Source of the DNA: DATKDP01 sp035546335
GTDB taxonomy: Bacteria > Acidobacteriota > Thermoanaerobaculia > Gp7-AA8
Length of the DNA: 64,000 nucleotides
Reading direction: 5' to 3'
NCBI GenBank assembly: GCA_035546335.1
Contig: DATKDP010000114.1
Location: 1 to 64,000 of the forward strand
Each line of letters starts with the position of its first letter. Within the stretch, counting starts at the first letter, position 1. Of the stretch, positions 1 to 7,954 are shown in pieces. The notes under the pieces were generated by a model. That model was not told where the DNA came from and made no database searches. It saw only the letters and a program-made list of their open reading frames with translations. Position numbers and translations under genes: made by a program.

Positions 1-123
1 GCAACCCACATACTCGCCCGCGCTGCTCCCTTTCGTACGGACGTGCCTTCAGGCCTGTCAGACGGGGTGGGGCGCGGGTGGCTACGTCCGAGAAAGCAGT
101 CGGCCTGCCGCAACCCACATACT
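1..123 (+). repeat. 14-bp direct repeat upstream of and overlapping the panC leader
   Basis: The 14-mer GCAACCCACATACT occurs at 1-14 and again at 110-123, and similarity continues for a few bases after each copy. The second copy lies just before the chosen panC start. What the preceding gene was cannot be seen because the window begins here. Its function is unknown; it could be a duplication scar or part of a longer repeat to the left. Confidence 0.6.
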
Positions 124-152
124 TGACCGCTGCCGCTGCTACCTCGGACGCT

Positions 153-1049
153 ATGCACATGACCCTAAGTGTCGCCACCGTCACCGAGATGCTCGCCGCC
201 CGCGACGCCCTCACGGGCCCGGTCGGCCTCGTGCCAACCATGGGTTACCTCCACGAAGGCCACCTGTCGCTCGTCCACCGCTCCAAACTCGAGAACGACC
301 ACACCATCGTCACCATCTTCGTGAACCCAACCCAGTTCGGCCCCAACGAAGACTTCGAACGCTACCCCCGCAACGAAACCCGCGACCTCGACCTCCTCGA
401 AGCCGCCGGCGTGGACATCGTCTTCGTCCCCACCGTCGACGAGATGTACCCGCAGGACTTCGACGATTGGGTCGAAGTCACCGGCCCCGTCGTCGACCGC
501 CTCGAAGGCCGGCGCTGCCCCGGCCACTTTCGAGGCGTCACCACCATCGTCGCCCGCCTCTTCCGCATCATCCGGCCCGACCGAGCCTACTTCGGCCAGA
601 AAGACGCCCAGCAACTCCGAGTCATCCGCCGCATGGCCAACGACCTCGCGCTCCCCGTCAACGTCATCGGCCTACCCACCATCCGAGAACCGGACGGCCT
701 CGCCATGTCCAGCCGCAACGTCTACCTGTTGCCTGAAGACCGCAGCGCCGCACTCGTCCTCTCCCGCTCCCTCCGCCTTGCCGAAGACCTCGTCCGCCAG
801 GGCGAAACCAAAGCCACCGAAATCAAGCTCCGAATGCAAGACCTCATCGAGACGGAACCCCGCGTGACCCTCGACTACATCAGCATCACAGACGAACAAA
901 CCCTCGAAGAACTCGACACCATCGACCGCCCAGCCCTCGCCCTCCTCGCAGCCCACCTCACCAACACCCGCCTCATCGACAACACCGTCCTCATCCCACC
1001 CGGCGCTGCAATCCCGTCTCACCTCGCCGACCTGATCACCCGCCCCTGA
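153..1049 (+). CDS. panC: Pantothenate synthetase
   Basis: Cytosolic ATP-dependent ligase joining pantoate and beta-alanine in the last step of vitamin B5 (CoA precursor) synthesis. Visible family blocks are PTMGYLHEGHLSL near the N terminus (nucleotide-binding HxGH), FVNPTQFGP, the CPGHFRGV loop, YFGQKDAQQL and the AMSSRN block. The length of about 298 residues is slightly above the usual 280. An in-frame GTG at 78 would add 25 residues not typical of the family, so ATG 153 (or 159) is preferred; no clear Shine-Dalgarno decides it. Codon use leans to GAA, CAA, CTC and CCC, whereas most genes further right prefer GAG, CAG and CTG, which suggests transfer or a different compositional segment. 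No panB or panD is nearby. Confidence 0.95.
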   Translation: MHMTLSVATVTEMLAARDALTGPVGLVPTMGYLHEGHLSLVHRSKLENDHTIVTIFVNPTQFGPNEDFERYPRNETRDLDLLEAAGVDIVFVPTVDEMYPQDFDDWVEVTGPVVDRLEGRRCPGHFRGVTTIVARLFRIIRPDRAYFGQKDAQQLRVIRRMANDLALPVNVIGLPTIREPDGLAMSSRNVYLLPEDRSAALVLSRSLRLAEDLVRQGETKATEIKLRMQDLIETEPRVTLDYISITDEQTLEELDTIDRPALALLAAHLTNTRLIDNTVLIPPGAAIPSHLADLITRP

Positions 1050-1063
1050 CCTCCGTACCGTCC

Positions 1064-1218
1064 ACTTCACTCTTCACACTTCACACTTCACTCTTCACCC
1101 CCTTCACACTTCACACTTCACACTTCACACTTCACACTTCACACTTCACCCTTCACTCTTCACCCTTCACCCTTCACCCTTCACCCTTCACCCTTCACCC
1201 TTCACTCTTCACTCTTCA
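1064..1218. repeat. Heptanucleotide tandem array (TTCACNC)n
   Basis: About 22 uninterrupted copies of a 7-base unit, TTCACAC, TTCACTC or TTCACCC, fill the spacer between convergent panC and ric. Read on the minus strand the unit is TGAAGAG/TGAAGGG, and the TGA stop of ric (1216-1218) is the first TGA of the array. It belongs to a wider set of heptamer arrays in this window. Only one orientation is present here, so it would not fold into a hairpin by itself. Confidence 0.95.
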
Positions 1219-1962
1219 TCCGGCGACGGAGTCATACCTCGCCTGTTTGAGCTGGTTCTCCATTTCGAGGGCGCGAGGGAAGAGCACGTTGTTCTCGAGA
1301 TGCATGTGCCGGTTCAGCTCGCAGTCGAGCTCGTGGAGCTTTGCGTAGAGGGCGACCACTCCTGCGGATGCATCGGGCGGAGGCGTGAACGACGAGGTGA
1401 GCTCGCGCATGTTCCGGAGGCGCTCCACCATCAGATCGTGCTCGACGAACTCGGTGAGAACGAGGTTGCGCACGCTGATGCGCCACGATCCTTCATTCCC
1501 CGAATCGTGTGCCGCGCGCTCCATCCGGGCGATTCGTCCGAACAGCTCGCGCTCCTCGTGGAGCATGTGACGCGCAAGGTTGTCCGTGAGCGTGGTGAAG
1601 AGTGCATGAATTCGCTTGAGGTCCGGCGAGTCCTGCTCCTCGTCGCGGAGACGCACGATCTCATCGCCGAGCTTCCGAATTTCTTCTTCCTCGATATGGT
1701 GATGGGTTTCGACGATATATGAGATCACGTCGGTCAGGCTCTTCTCGAACCAGTTTACGAGGGCCTCTTCGGGCATGGCGGCGCGGAGCCGCGCGAGCTC
1801 TTCGATGATCTCGTTCGCGTCCACGCCCGCGAGATCGCATGCCTCCGCCAGCGACCGGCCTCCCCGGCAACTGTAGTCGATCCGCATGCGCTCGAAAAGA
1901 TCGATCGCTCCCGGGATCTCGATGGCCACTTCACTCACTGTCGACGACGGTTCGATGTTCAT
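1216..1962 (-). CDS. ric: Iron-sulfur cluster repair di-iron protein (RIC/YtfE/ScdA family)
   Basis: Cytosolic di-iron protein of the family that repairs Fe-S clusters damaged by nitric oxide or peroxide. The N-terminal ScdA_N (DUF542) domain covers about residues 1-60 and includes the conserved cysteine in DYSCRGGRSL. A hemerythrin-like four-helix domain follows with iron-ligand histidines in ETHHHIEEE, HMLHEERELF, FVEHDLMVE and HMHLENNVLF. The length of 248 residues is typical. The stop codon lies in the heptamer array, so the gene abuts the repeat directly. A Crp/Fnr-type regulator gene on the same strand lies 201 bp upstream and a degenerate Crp-like palindrome sits in the spacer, so control by that regulator is plausible but inferred. 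Confidence 0.93.
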   Translation of the reverse strand: MNIEPSSTVSEVAIEIPGAIDLFERMRIDYSCRGGRSLAEACDLAGVDANEIIEELARLRAAMPEEALVNWFEKSLTDVISYIVETHHHIEEEEIRKLGDEIVRLRDEEQDSPDLKRIHALFTTLTDNLARHMLHEERELFGRIARMERAAHDSGNEGSWRISVRNLVLTEFVEHDLMVERLRNMRELTSSFTPPPDASAGVVALYAKLHELDCELNRHMHLENNVLFPRALEMENQLKQARYDSVAG

Positions 1963-2046
1963 TTCGGATGCCTCCTCACGTCCATGCGGGTGGTTTCATC
2001 CCCTGGCCGAGCTTTGTTCATGATGCGAGGTGACGCCGCCGAGTCG

Positions 2047-2062
2047 GGTGACCGCAGGCACA
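2047..2062. promoter_or_regulatory. Degenerate Crp-like palindrome upstream of ric
   Basis: GGTGA-N6-GCACA reads TGTGC-N6-TCACC on the ric strand, matching eight of ten positions of the Crp consensus TGTGA-N6-TCACA. It lies about 85 bp upstream of the ric start and downstream of the Crp/Fnr-type regulator gene. A perfect site of the same type occurs at 7880-7895. Alone it is weak evidence. Confidence 0.3.
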
Positions 2063-2163
2063 AGCGATTGTGATCGGATACCGGCAACGACTCCCGGAAG
2101 CCGGGAGATTTCGCTTCGTGCCGGCTTCGGGAGCGCGGAGGATTCAACGCGTACGTCGCGGAA

Positions 2164-2883
2164 TCACAGCAGGACGAGCGCCTCGAGCGCCGGCTTGTTG
2201 TGCACCAGAAGAGTCGATCCCTTGATGGAGATGATCTTCTTTTCCTTGAGATCTCCGAAGAGGCGCGTGACGGTCTCGCGCGAGGTTCCGATCATCTGCG
2301 AGATCTCCTGATGGGTCATCAGCAGCTTGACCCGAATGCCCTGATCCGATTCCTTCCCCTGCTCGGTGCACCAGGAGAGAATGAGATGGGCGAGTTTTTC
2401 TCCCGCCGAGTGAGAGAGTCCGAGCGAGCGGATGTGGTCGTTCGCCGAATGACATTCTTCGCTGAGCTGCTGTGCGGCGCTGAAGCAGGCATCTCCATGC
2501 TCTTTGATGAAGCGGAGAAAATCGTCCCGTTTGACGAAGTTGACCTGAGACGGCTCGATCGTTTCGGCGGTCGCTTTGTATGCCGACGTGGCGATCGTGC
2601 TGCTCATCCCGAGCACTTCACCCGCCTCGACGATCCGCGTGATGAGCGTCTTTCCCTCGCTCGAGGAGACGCTCATCTTGACCCGCCCCTTGCACAACAT
2701 GAAAACACCTCTCGGCATCTCCCCCTCGGCATAGAGCACCGAGCCGGCGGGGTAGACGCTCGTGAAGGTGAGATGATCGAATGCCTCGAGCGCCTTCCCC
2801 TCGAGGTTGCAGAAGAACCGGTCCGCCTTCCATTTGCAGGTCAGACAATTCTCGAAAACATCGAAACCGTAGGGCGACGGCAT
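2164..2883 (-). CDS. Crp/Fnr-family transcriptional regulator with N-terminal cysteine cluster
   Basis: One-component DNA-binding regulator. It has an N-terminal cysteine motif C13-x2-C16-x8-C25 (CLTCKWKADRFFC), then a cyclic-nucleotide-binding-type beta roll (about 30-140), a dimerisation helix and a C-terminal winged helix whose recognition region reads GTSRETVTRLF, the Crp/Fnr signature. Spacing differs from E. coli FNR (C-x2-C-x5-C), so an Fe-S or zinc site is possible but unproven. Length 239 residues. It is encoded beside ric, a repair protein that Fnr/NO sensors control in other bacteria, so sensing of oxygen, NO or redox state is the likely role. The ligand cannot be told from sequence. 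Confidence 0.9.
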   Translation of the reverse strand: MPSPYGFDVFENCLTCKWKADRFFCNLEGKALEAFDHLTFTSVYPAGSVLYAEGEMPRGVFMLCKGRVKMSVSSSEGKTLITRIVEAGEVLGMSSTIATSAYKATAETIEPSQVNFVKRDDFLRFIKEHGDACFSAAQQLSEECHSANDHIRSLGLSHSAGEKLAHLILSWCTEQGKESDQGIRVKLLMTHQEISQMIGTSRETVTRLFGDLKEKKIISIKGSTLLVHNKPALEALVLL

Positions 2884-2921
2884 AGGACACTCCTTCGATC
2901 AAAGCTCCCCATGGAACGGAA

Positions 2922-2933
2922 GTGATTCTTCAC
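2922..2933. promoter_or_regulatory. GTGA-N4-TCAC palindrome before the Crp/Fnr gene
   Basis: A short inverted repeat about 40-50 bp upstream of the regulator start has the half-site and N4 spacing of Fnr-type operators (consensus TTGAT-N4-ATCAA) but with GTGA/TCAC halves. It could be an autoregulatory site. Short palindromes arise by chance, so support is weak. Confidence 0.25.
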
Positions 2934-2990
2934 CTTCGGAACGCCCGTTCAAGGGCGCTTTATTCTGCTTCGACTCGGGGGCGAGGCGCC

Positions 2991-3053
2991 CGCATCCTTC
3001 GTCATCCTCTGAGCGAAAGAGCGGCGCTCCGCGCCGGTGAAGAGGATTCGAGG
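2991..3053. repeat. Dispersed GTCATCC-type hairpin, copy 1
   Basis: GTCATCCTCTGAGCG is followed by a GC-rich stem (GCGGCGCTCCGCGCC) and GGTGAAGAGGAT. Related copies are at 41846-41962 and 62402-62458, with a degenerate one near 22133-22200. Each is intergenic and could fold into a hairpin. It resembles REP-like palindromic elements; no transposase gene is seen here. Confidence 0.6.
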
Positions 3054-3094
3054 ACACACACTATGGTACGCCCGGAAATGGTGGCTGGTAGCTT

Positions 3095-3185
3095 CAACCG
3101 TCCCTACGGGACTGGATCGTCCCCGCACGCTACGCAACCCGGGACTCCGTCCCGGGCTATTCTCAACCGTCCCTCCGGGACTGGA
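3095..3185. repeat. Cluster of three short GGGAC/GTCCC palindromes
   Basis: AACCGTCCCTACGGGACTGG (3096-3115) and a near-identical unit with CTCC at 3165-3185 flank CCCGGGACTCCGTCCCGGG (3138-3156). All three are self-complementary and would form small hairpins upstream of pstS. They look like REP-type units. Confidence 0.75.
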
Positions 3186-3334
3186 AGTGTCCCCAACGCC
3201 TGCCGTGATTCTGGCCGTGTCCCGTTCCGCGGACTTCACACCGAATTTACCTCGACTGCACACGCCACCGAGAGGCGTGGCTTAGATTCAGCACGCACCG
3301 ACTGACACGACACGATCATCAAGGAGACTCTGCG

Positions 3335-4384
3335 ATGCGATCTCGTTTTCTCTCGCTACTGCTGGTCATCTCCCTTCTCTTTGCTCCTGCCTGTGGGAAG
3401 AAGGAGGATTCCGAGGCGGTCGCGCCGGGAGGTGAGACCTCGGCGACGGGTCCCGTCACCGTCGACGGGTCGAGCACGGTGTTTCCAATCACCGAGGCGG
3501 TCGCGGAGGAGTTCCAGCGGGAGAACAGGAAGGTGCGCGTGACCGTCGGGATCTCGGGGACGGGTGGTGGATTCAAGAAGTTCTGTGGAGGCGAAACCGA
3601 CATCACGAACGCATCACGGCCGATCAAGCCGACGGAAGTGGAGCTTTGCGCCGCCAATGGAATCGAGTACGTCGAGCTGCCGGTCGCCTTCGACGGTATT
3701 GCGATCATCGTGAACCGCCAGAACGACTGGGCGGGCTCGATCACGGCCGAGGAGCTGAAGCGGTTGTTCGAGGCGGAGGCACAAAGAAGGATCATGCGAT
3801 GGAGTCAGGTGCGCGCCGGGTGGCCTGATCGAGAGATTCATCTCTATGCACCAGGCGTCGATTCGGGGACGTACGACTATTTCTCGGAAGCGATCATCCA
3901 CCGGGCGCAGGGAACTCGTGGTGACTACACCTCGAGCGAAGACGACAACGTGATCGTCCAGGGAGTGGCCACCGATCCGCTCGCTCTCGGGTTCTTCGGC
4001 TTCGCCTACTACGCCGAGAACACCGACAAGCTGAAGGTTCTCGGTGTCGACGACGGGAATCCGGCGAACGGCGAGGGTCCGATCCTTCCCTCCGTCGAGA
4101 CGATCCGCAATGGCACCTATCAGCCTCTTTCCCGACCGATCCTGATCTATGTCGCGGCGAGGAGTCTGGACAAACCGCAGGTCGCTGCATTCGTTCGCTT
4201 CTATCTCGAAAATGCGCAGGGGCTCATCGAGGAGGTGGGCTATGTGCCTCTGCCCGATGAGGCGTACAAGCTGGCCTCGGAGCGCGTCACGGCGCGAAGA
4301 ACCGGCTCGCTCTTCGGCGGAACCGGATCGCAGGTCGGAGTCTCCATCGAAGATCTCATGCGCCAGTCGGCGCAGGGTCGGTGA
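3335..4384 (+). CDS. pstS: Phosphate ABC transporter substrate-binding lipoprotein PstS
   Basis: Periplasmic phosphate-capture protein of the high-affinity Pst importer. The N terminus is a lipoprotein signal ending in the lipobox LFAPAC, so the mature protein should be anchored through Cys21. The phosphate-binding segments DGSSTVFPI, SGTGGGFKKFC and DSGTYDYF are all present, and its 349 residues are typical. Shine-Dalgarno AAGGAG precedes ATG 3335. It is the first gene of pstSCAB-phoU; its stop TGA overlaps the pstC start. No obvious Pho box was recognised upstream and no phoR/phoB pair lies in the window, so regulation cannot be read here. Confidence 0.96.
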   Translation: MRSRFLSLLLVISLLFAPACGKKEDSEAVAPGGETSATGPVTVDGSSTVFPITEAVAEEFQRENRKVRVTVGISGTGGGFKKFCGGETDITNASRPIKPTEVELCAANGIEYVELPVAFDGIAIIVNRQNDWAGSITAEELKRLFEAEAQRRIMRWSQVRAGWPDREIHLYAPGVDSGTYDYFSEAIIHRAQGTRGDYTSSEDDNVIVQGVATDPLALGFFGFAYYAENTDKLKVLGVDDGNPANGEGPILPSVETIRNGTYQPLSRPILIYVAARSLDKPQVAAFVRFYLENAQGLIEEVGYVPLPDEAYKLASERVTARRTGSLFGGTGSQVGVSIEDLMRQSAQGR

Positions 4385-5307
4385 TGCGAAGAGGCTTCCA
4401 GCCTCTCGAGCGCGAGCTGCACGGCGCGCGGCATCCGTTCGAGCGGGTGATCGGTGCGGTGCTTCTCGTTTGCGGGCTCCTCTCGATCGGGACGACGATC
4501 GGGATCGTCGGAGTCCTCCTCTTCGAAACGGCCGCCTTCTTTCGCTCCGTTCCGATCAGCAGCTTTCTCGGCGACAGCCAGTGGACTCCCCTTTTCGAAG
4601 ACAAGCACTTCGGCATCTGGCCCCTGGTGGCGGGAACATTTCTGACGACAGTCATTGCGCTCGCGGTGGCCGTTCCCTTCGGACTCCTCGCCGCGATCTA
4701 TCTGAGCGAGATCGCGACGATGCGCGCGCGCAGAATCCTCAAGCCGATTCTCGAGGTGCTCGCCGGAGTGCCGACGGTGGTCTACGGCTATTTCGCTTTG
4801 AGCTTCGTCACACCGCTGCTCCAGCGGGTCGTTCCCGGCCTCGCCGGATTCAACGCTCTCAGCCCGGGCATCGTGATGGGCATCATGATCCTTCCGGTCA
4901 TCGCATCGCTGAGCGAGGACGCGATTTTCGCTGTGCCGGCGTCGTTTCGCGAGGGCGCCTACGCCCTTGGCGGCGGGAAGCTGCCGACGATCTTTCGCGT
5001 CGTTCTCCCCTCGGCTTTCTCCGGCATCGCTGCGGCGGTGATCCTCGGGATCTCGCGCGCGGTCGGTGAGACGATGATCGTCGCCATCGCGGCAGGCCAG
5101 CAGCCTCGTCTGACTCTCGATCCGCGTGTTCCGATCGAGACGATGACGGCGTACATCGTCCAGGTCAGCCTGGGCGACACGCCGACGGGGACGATCGAGT
5201 ACCAGACGATTTTCGCCGTCGGGACGGCACTCTTCACCATGACGCTGCTTCTGAATCTCGCCTCGTTCCGACTGCGGCAGCGCGTGCTCAAAGGAGGAAC
5301 GCATTGA
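4384..5307 (+). CDS. pstC: Phosphate ABC transporter permease PstC
   Basis: Inner-membrane permease subunit that pairs with PstA to form the phosphate channel. Hydrophobic helices are visible from about residue 20 onward, with a long periplasmic stretch before the BPD_transp_1 core, where the cytoplasmic EAA-type loop (FREGAYALGGGKLPTIFRVV) contacts PstB. ATG 4384 overlaps the pstS stop by one base; a GTG at 4381 would add one residue. The length of 307 residues is normal. Start-stop overlap on both sides indicates translational coupling within one operon. Confidence 0.95.
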   Translation: MRRGFQPLERELHGARHPFERVIGAVLLVCGLLSIGTTIGIVGVLLFETAAFFRSVPISSFLGDSQWTPLFEDKHFGIWPLVAGTFLTTVIALAVAVPFGLLAAIYLSEIATMRARRILKPILEVLAGVPTVVYGYFALSFVTPLLQRVVPGLAGFNALSPGIVMGIMILPVIASLSEDAIFAVPASFREGAYALGGGKLPTIFRVVLPSAFSGIAAAVILGISRAVGETMIVAIAAGQQPRLTLDPRVPIETMTAYIVQVSLGDTPTGTIEYQTIFAVGTALFTMTLLLNLASFRLRQRVLKGGTH

Positions 5308-6197
5308 CGTCCGCGGCACAGACGGCAGGACCGTCGGCGGATCTGACGATGAAGGAGAAAGGGGCGCTCGTCGAGCGGCTCTTCTCGCTTCTCTCTCTGC
5401 TGGCTCTCTTCATTCCGCTCGTTCTGCTGGCGGTGCTCTTCGGCGACGCACTGCGCGACGCGCTGCCGCGGCTCGACTGGAACTTTCTGACGGGCTATCC
5501 GTCGCGCCGGCCTGCATCCGCGGGGATTCTGCCGGCGCTGGTCGGAAGCGCTTATCTGATGCTCCTGACGGCGCTCATGGCGATTCCATTGGGAGTCGGC
5601 GCCGCGATCTACCTGGAGGAATATGCTCGCCCCAACAGGTTGACTCAGCTCATCGAGATCAACATCAGCAATCTCGCCGGCGTCCCGTCGATCATCTACG
5701 GGCTGCTCGGACTCGAGCTGTTCGTTCGAGGCTTCGGACTGGGAAGAAGCCTGATTGCGGGCGCAGCGACGCTGGCGCTGCTGCTGCTCCCGATGGTGAT
5801 CATGGCATCGCGGGAAGCATTGCGGACCGTGCCGCTCTCGCTTCGCGAAGCGGGGTATGCTCTGGGAGCCGATCAGTGGGAGGTCATCCGGCGTGTGGTG
5901 CTGCCGATGTGTCTTCCGGGGATCCTTACCGGGATCATTCTGTCGGTGGCGCGGGCGATCGGGGAGACGGCGCCGCTGATCACGATCGGGGCGCTGACCT
6001 ACGTCGCTTTCCTTCCCGATTCGCTGAAGAGTCCCTTCACGGCGCTGCCCATTCAGATCTTCAACTGGGTATCGCGGCCACAGGCGGGCTTTCACGTGAA
6101 TGCTTCGGCGGGGATCGTCGTGCTTCTGGCGTTGATGCTACTCTTGAACGGCCTGGCGATCTTTCTCCGGATCCGCTTGCAGCGGAGAACCAGCTGA
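5304..6197 (+). CDS. pstA: Phosphate ABC transporter permease PstA
   Basis: Second inner-membrane permease subunit of the Pst importer, 297 residues. Six or so hydrophobic helices are interpretable, and the EAA loop reads LREAGYALGADQWEVIRRV. The start is a TTG overlapping the pstC stop (ATTGA arrangement) with GGAGG just upstream, so coupling to pstC is likely. Its TGA overlaps the ATG of pstB. Nothing is missing relative to the family. Confidence 0.95.
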   Translation: MTSAAQTAGPSADLTMKEKGALVERLFSLLSLLALFIPLVLLAVLFGDALRDALPRLDWNFLTGYPSRRPASAGILPALVGSAYLMLLTALMAIPLGVGAAIYLEEYARPNRLTQLIEINISNLAGVPSIIYGLLGLELFVRGFGLGRSLIAGAATLALLLLPMVIMASREALRTVPLSLREAGYALGADQWEVIRRVVLPMCLPGILTGIILSVARAIGETAPLITIGALTYVAFLPDSLKSPFTALPIQIFNWVSRPQAGFHVNASAGIVVLLALMLLLNGLAIFLRIRLQRRTS

Positions 6198-7009
6198 TGA
6201 ATGCATTCTTTTCAACTGCCCGGAATCGCGAGCAGCCGGACGCCGGGCCGTCGCTTCGCGAGAAGCTGCGGTCGGAGGAGCTGAAGGCGTGGTTCGGCGA
6301 CGCGATCGCGCTCAAGGGCATCTCTCTCTCGATCCCCGAAAAGGCGGTCACCGCGATCATCGGCCCATCGGGATGCGGCAAGTCGACCTTCGTCCGCTGC
6401 CTCAACCGGATGCACGAGGTCGTGCCGGGCGCCCGTGTGGAGGGGAGGGTGCATCTCGACGGGACGGACATCTACGATCCTCGCGTCAATCCCGTCCGAC
6501 TCCGGAGGCGCGTCGGCATGGTCTTTCAGAAGGCCAATCCCTTTCCGACGATGTCCATCCGAGAGAATGTTCTCGCCGGTCTTCGACTGCAGGGAATCCG
6601 TCCGGGGCGTGGCGGCGAGCTCGTCGAGCGTGCGCTGACTCAGGCAGCGCTCTGGAACGAGGTCAAGGATGTGCTCGACCGGTCGGGCTCGAGCCTTTCC
6701 GGAGGGCAGCAGCAGCGCCTCTGCATTGCACGGGCGCTCGCACTGGAGCCGGAGGTACTGCTGATGGACGAGCCGGCGTCCGCGCTCGACCCGATTGCGA
6801 CGCAGAAGATCGAAGAGCTCGTCTACGAGCTGAAAGCCTCCTTCACGATCGTGATCGTGACTCACAACATGCAGCAGGCCGCGCGGATCTCTGACAGGAC
6901 GGCGTTCTTCATGCTCGGCACTCTCATCGAGATCGGCGACACGAAGGACGTCTTCATGAATCCGAAAGAGAAGATGACCGAGGACTACATCACCGGCCGC
7001 TTCGGCTGA
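6197..7009 (+). CDS. pstB: Phosphate ABC transporter ATP-binding protein PstB
   Basis: Cytoplasmic ATPase driving Pst uptake. Walker A is GPSGCGKST, the ABC signature is LSGGQQQRL and Walker B is VLLMDEPASALDP; the family-typical VGMVFQKANPFP follows the Q loop. The reading frame is open far upstream inside pstA, but ATG 6197, which overlaps the pstA stop by one base, gives the normal 270 residues. The N terminus has about 25 residues before the ABC fold, slightly longer than E. coli PstB. Confidence 0.96.
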   Translation: MNAFFSTARNREQPDAGPSLREKLRSEELKAWFGDAIALKGISLSIPEKAVTAIIGPSGCGKSTFVRCLNRMHEVVPGARVEGRVHLDGTDIYDPRVNPVRLRRRVGMVFQKANPFPTMSIRENVLAGLRLQGIRPGRGGELVERALTQAALWNEVKDVLDRSGSSLSGGQQQRLCIARALALEPEVLLMDEPASALDPIATQKIEELVYELKASFTIVIVTHNMQQAARISDRTAFFMLGTLIEIGDTKDVFMNPKEKMTEDYITGRFG

Positions 7010-7016
7010 GGAGCGC

Positions 7017-7679
7017 ATGGAACGACATTTCGACAGAGATCTCGAACAGCTGACCCTGAGGCTCGTCCAGATGGGCGGGATGGTGGAAGAGGCGATCGCG
7101 AAATCGGTTCGAGCGCTGCTGGAGCGCGACTCCGCTCTGGCCGAAGAGGTGATCACAAACGATCAGGCAATCGATCAGGTCGAGCTGGAGATCGATCAGC
7201 AGACGATGGAGTTGATCGCCACGATGCAGCCGGCCGCGGTCGACCTCCGCTTTCTGGCCACCCTGATGAAGGTCACGCCCGAGCTCGAGCGCATCGCCGA
7301 TCTGGCCCAGGATGTCGCTGAGCGGGCGCTGGAGTTGAGCCGCGAACAGAGCATCAACAGAATGGGCGACATGGGACGTCTCGCGGCGAGCGCGCGCGAC
7401 ATGGTCCACAAGGCGATCGAGGCCTTCGCGCGGCGCGATGCCACCCTCGCGCGCGAGGTGATCCGGCAGGACGACGAGGTCGACAATCTGACCGAGCAGT
7501 CGTTCCGCAGCCAGCTTACCTACATGCTCGAGGATCCGACGAACATCTCACGCGCGATCCGGCTCACGTTCGTCGGGAAGTACTTCGAGCGGATGGCCGA
7601 TTCCGCGACCAACATCTGCGAGATGGTCGTCTATCTCGTGGAAGGCAAGGTCATCAAGCACGCGGCGATCGACGAGTGA
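7017..7679 (+). CDS. phoU: Phosphate signalling complex protein PhoU
   Basis: Cytoplasmic helical protein that links the Pst transporter to the PhoR-PhoB sensor and limits phosphate uptake. It has 220 residues forming two PhoU three-helix repeats; metal-binding-type acidic stretches (ELERIADLAQD, KYFERMADSATN) occur once in each repeat as in known PhoU proteins. It starts seven bases after pstB with GAGG upstream and closes the pst operon. A large hairpin lies about 100 bp downstream. Confidence 0.95.
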   Translation: MERHFDRDLEQLTLRLVQMGGMVEEAIAKSVRALLERDSALAEEVITNDQAIDQVELEIDQQTMELIATMQPAAVDLRFLATLMKVTPELERIADLAQDVAERALELSREQSINRMGDMGRLAASARDMVHKAIEAFARRDATLAREVIRQDDEVDNLTEQSFRSQLTYMLEDPTNISRAIRLTFVGKYFERMADSATNICEMVVYLVEGKVIKHAAIDE

Positions 7680-7774
7680 GGGCGGCAGGGGGCGGGTTTT
7701 CAACCGGTCCGTCGCTCCGCTGCGCGAGAAGTTCGGCCGAGCCCTCGGCATACTTCGTCGTCACGGACTCGTAC

Positions 7775-7857
7775 CAGGGCCGAAGTTGTCCGCTTCGGCG
7801 GCCAGAGGTGAGGAAGTCCTTCAGCGTCTGGCCGAAGCGGACAAACTTCGCCCACTG
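7775..7857. repeat. Large inverted repeat after phoU
   Basis: Arms GGCCGAAGTTGTCCGCTTCG and, on the other side, CGAAGCGGACAAACTTCGCC are nearly complementary over about 28 bases, with a 20-base loop that itself contains GAAG/CTTC. There is no T-run, so it is not a classical terminator, though it could end or protect the pst transcript. A stretch near 61458 resembles one arm. Confidence 0.7.
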
Positions 7858-7879
7858 ATTCGCCACCGTGTGAATGGAT

Positions 7880-7895
7880 TGTGACGAGAATCACA
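7880..7895. promoter_or_regulatory. Perfect Crp-type palindrome TGTGA-N6-TCACA
   Basis: TGTGACGAGAATCACA matches the full Crp consensus. It lies 75 bp upstream of the chosen start of the small secreted protein that heads the metal-efflux cluster. A Crp/Fnr-family regulator is encoded at 2164-2883. Whether that protein recognises this site is inference. Confidence 0.55.
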
Positions 7896-7954
7896 CGCGC
7901 GGGTAACTCTTGATACGGCGGGGAATGATTGGCGGGCCTATCGTGCTTACCAGC

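Larger units (their letters stand above)
2884..3334. other. 451-bp non-coding spacer holding short palindromic repeats
   Basis: Divergent spacer between the Crp/Fnr gene and pstS. It contains a GTCATCC-type hairpin (2991-3053) and three short palindromes (3095-3185). No convincing gene or Pho box was found. AAGGAG sits eight to nine bases before the pstS start. Confidence 0.7.

Noticed and set aside
1064..1218. Possible CRISPR array
   Set aside because: Seven-base period with no unique spacers and no cas genes; it is a simple tandem array.
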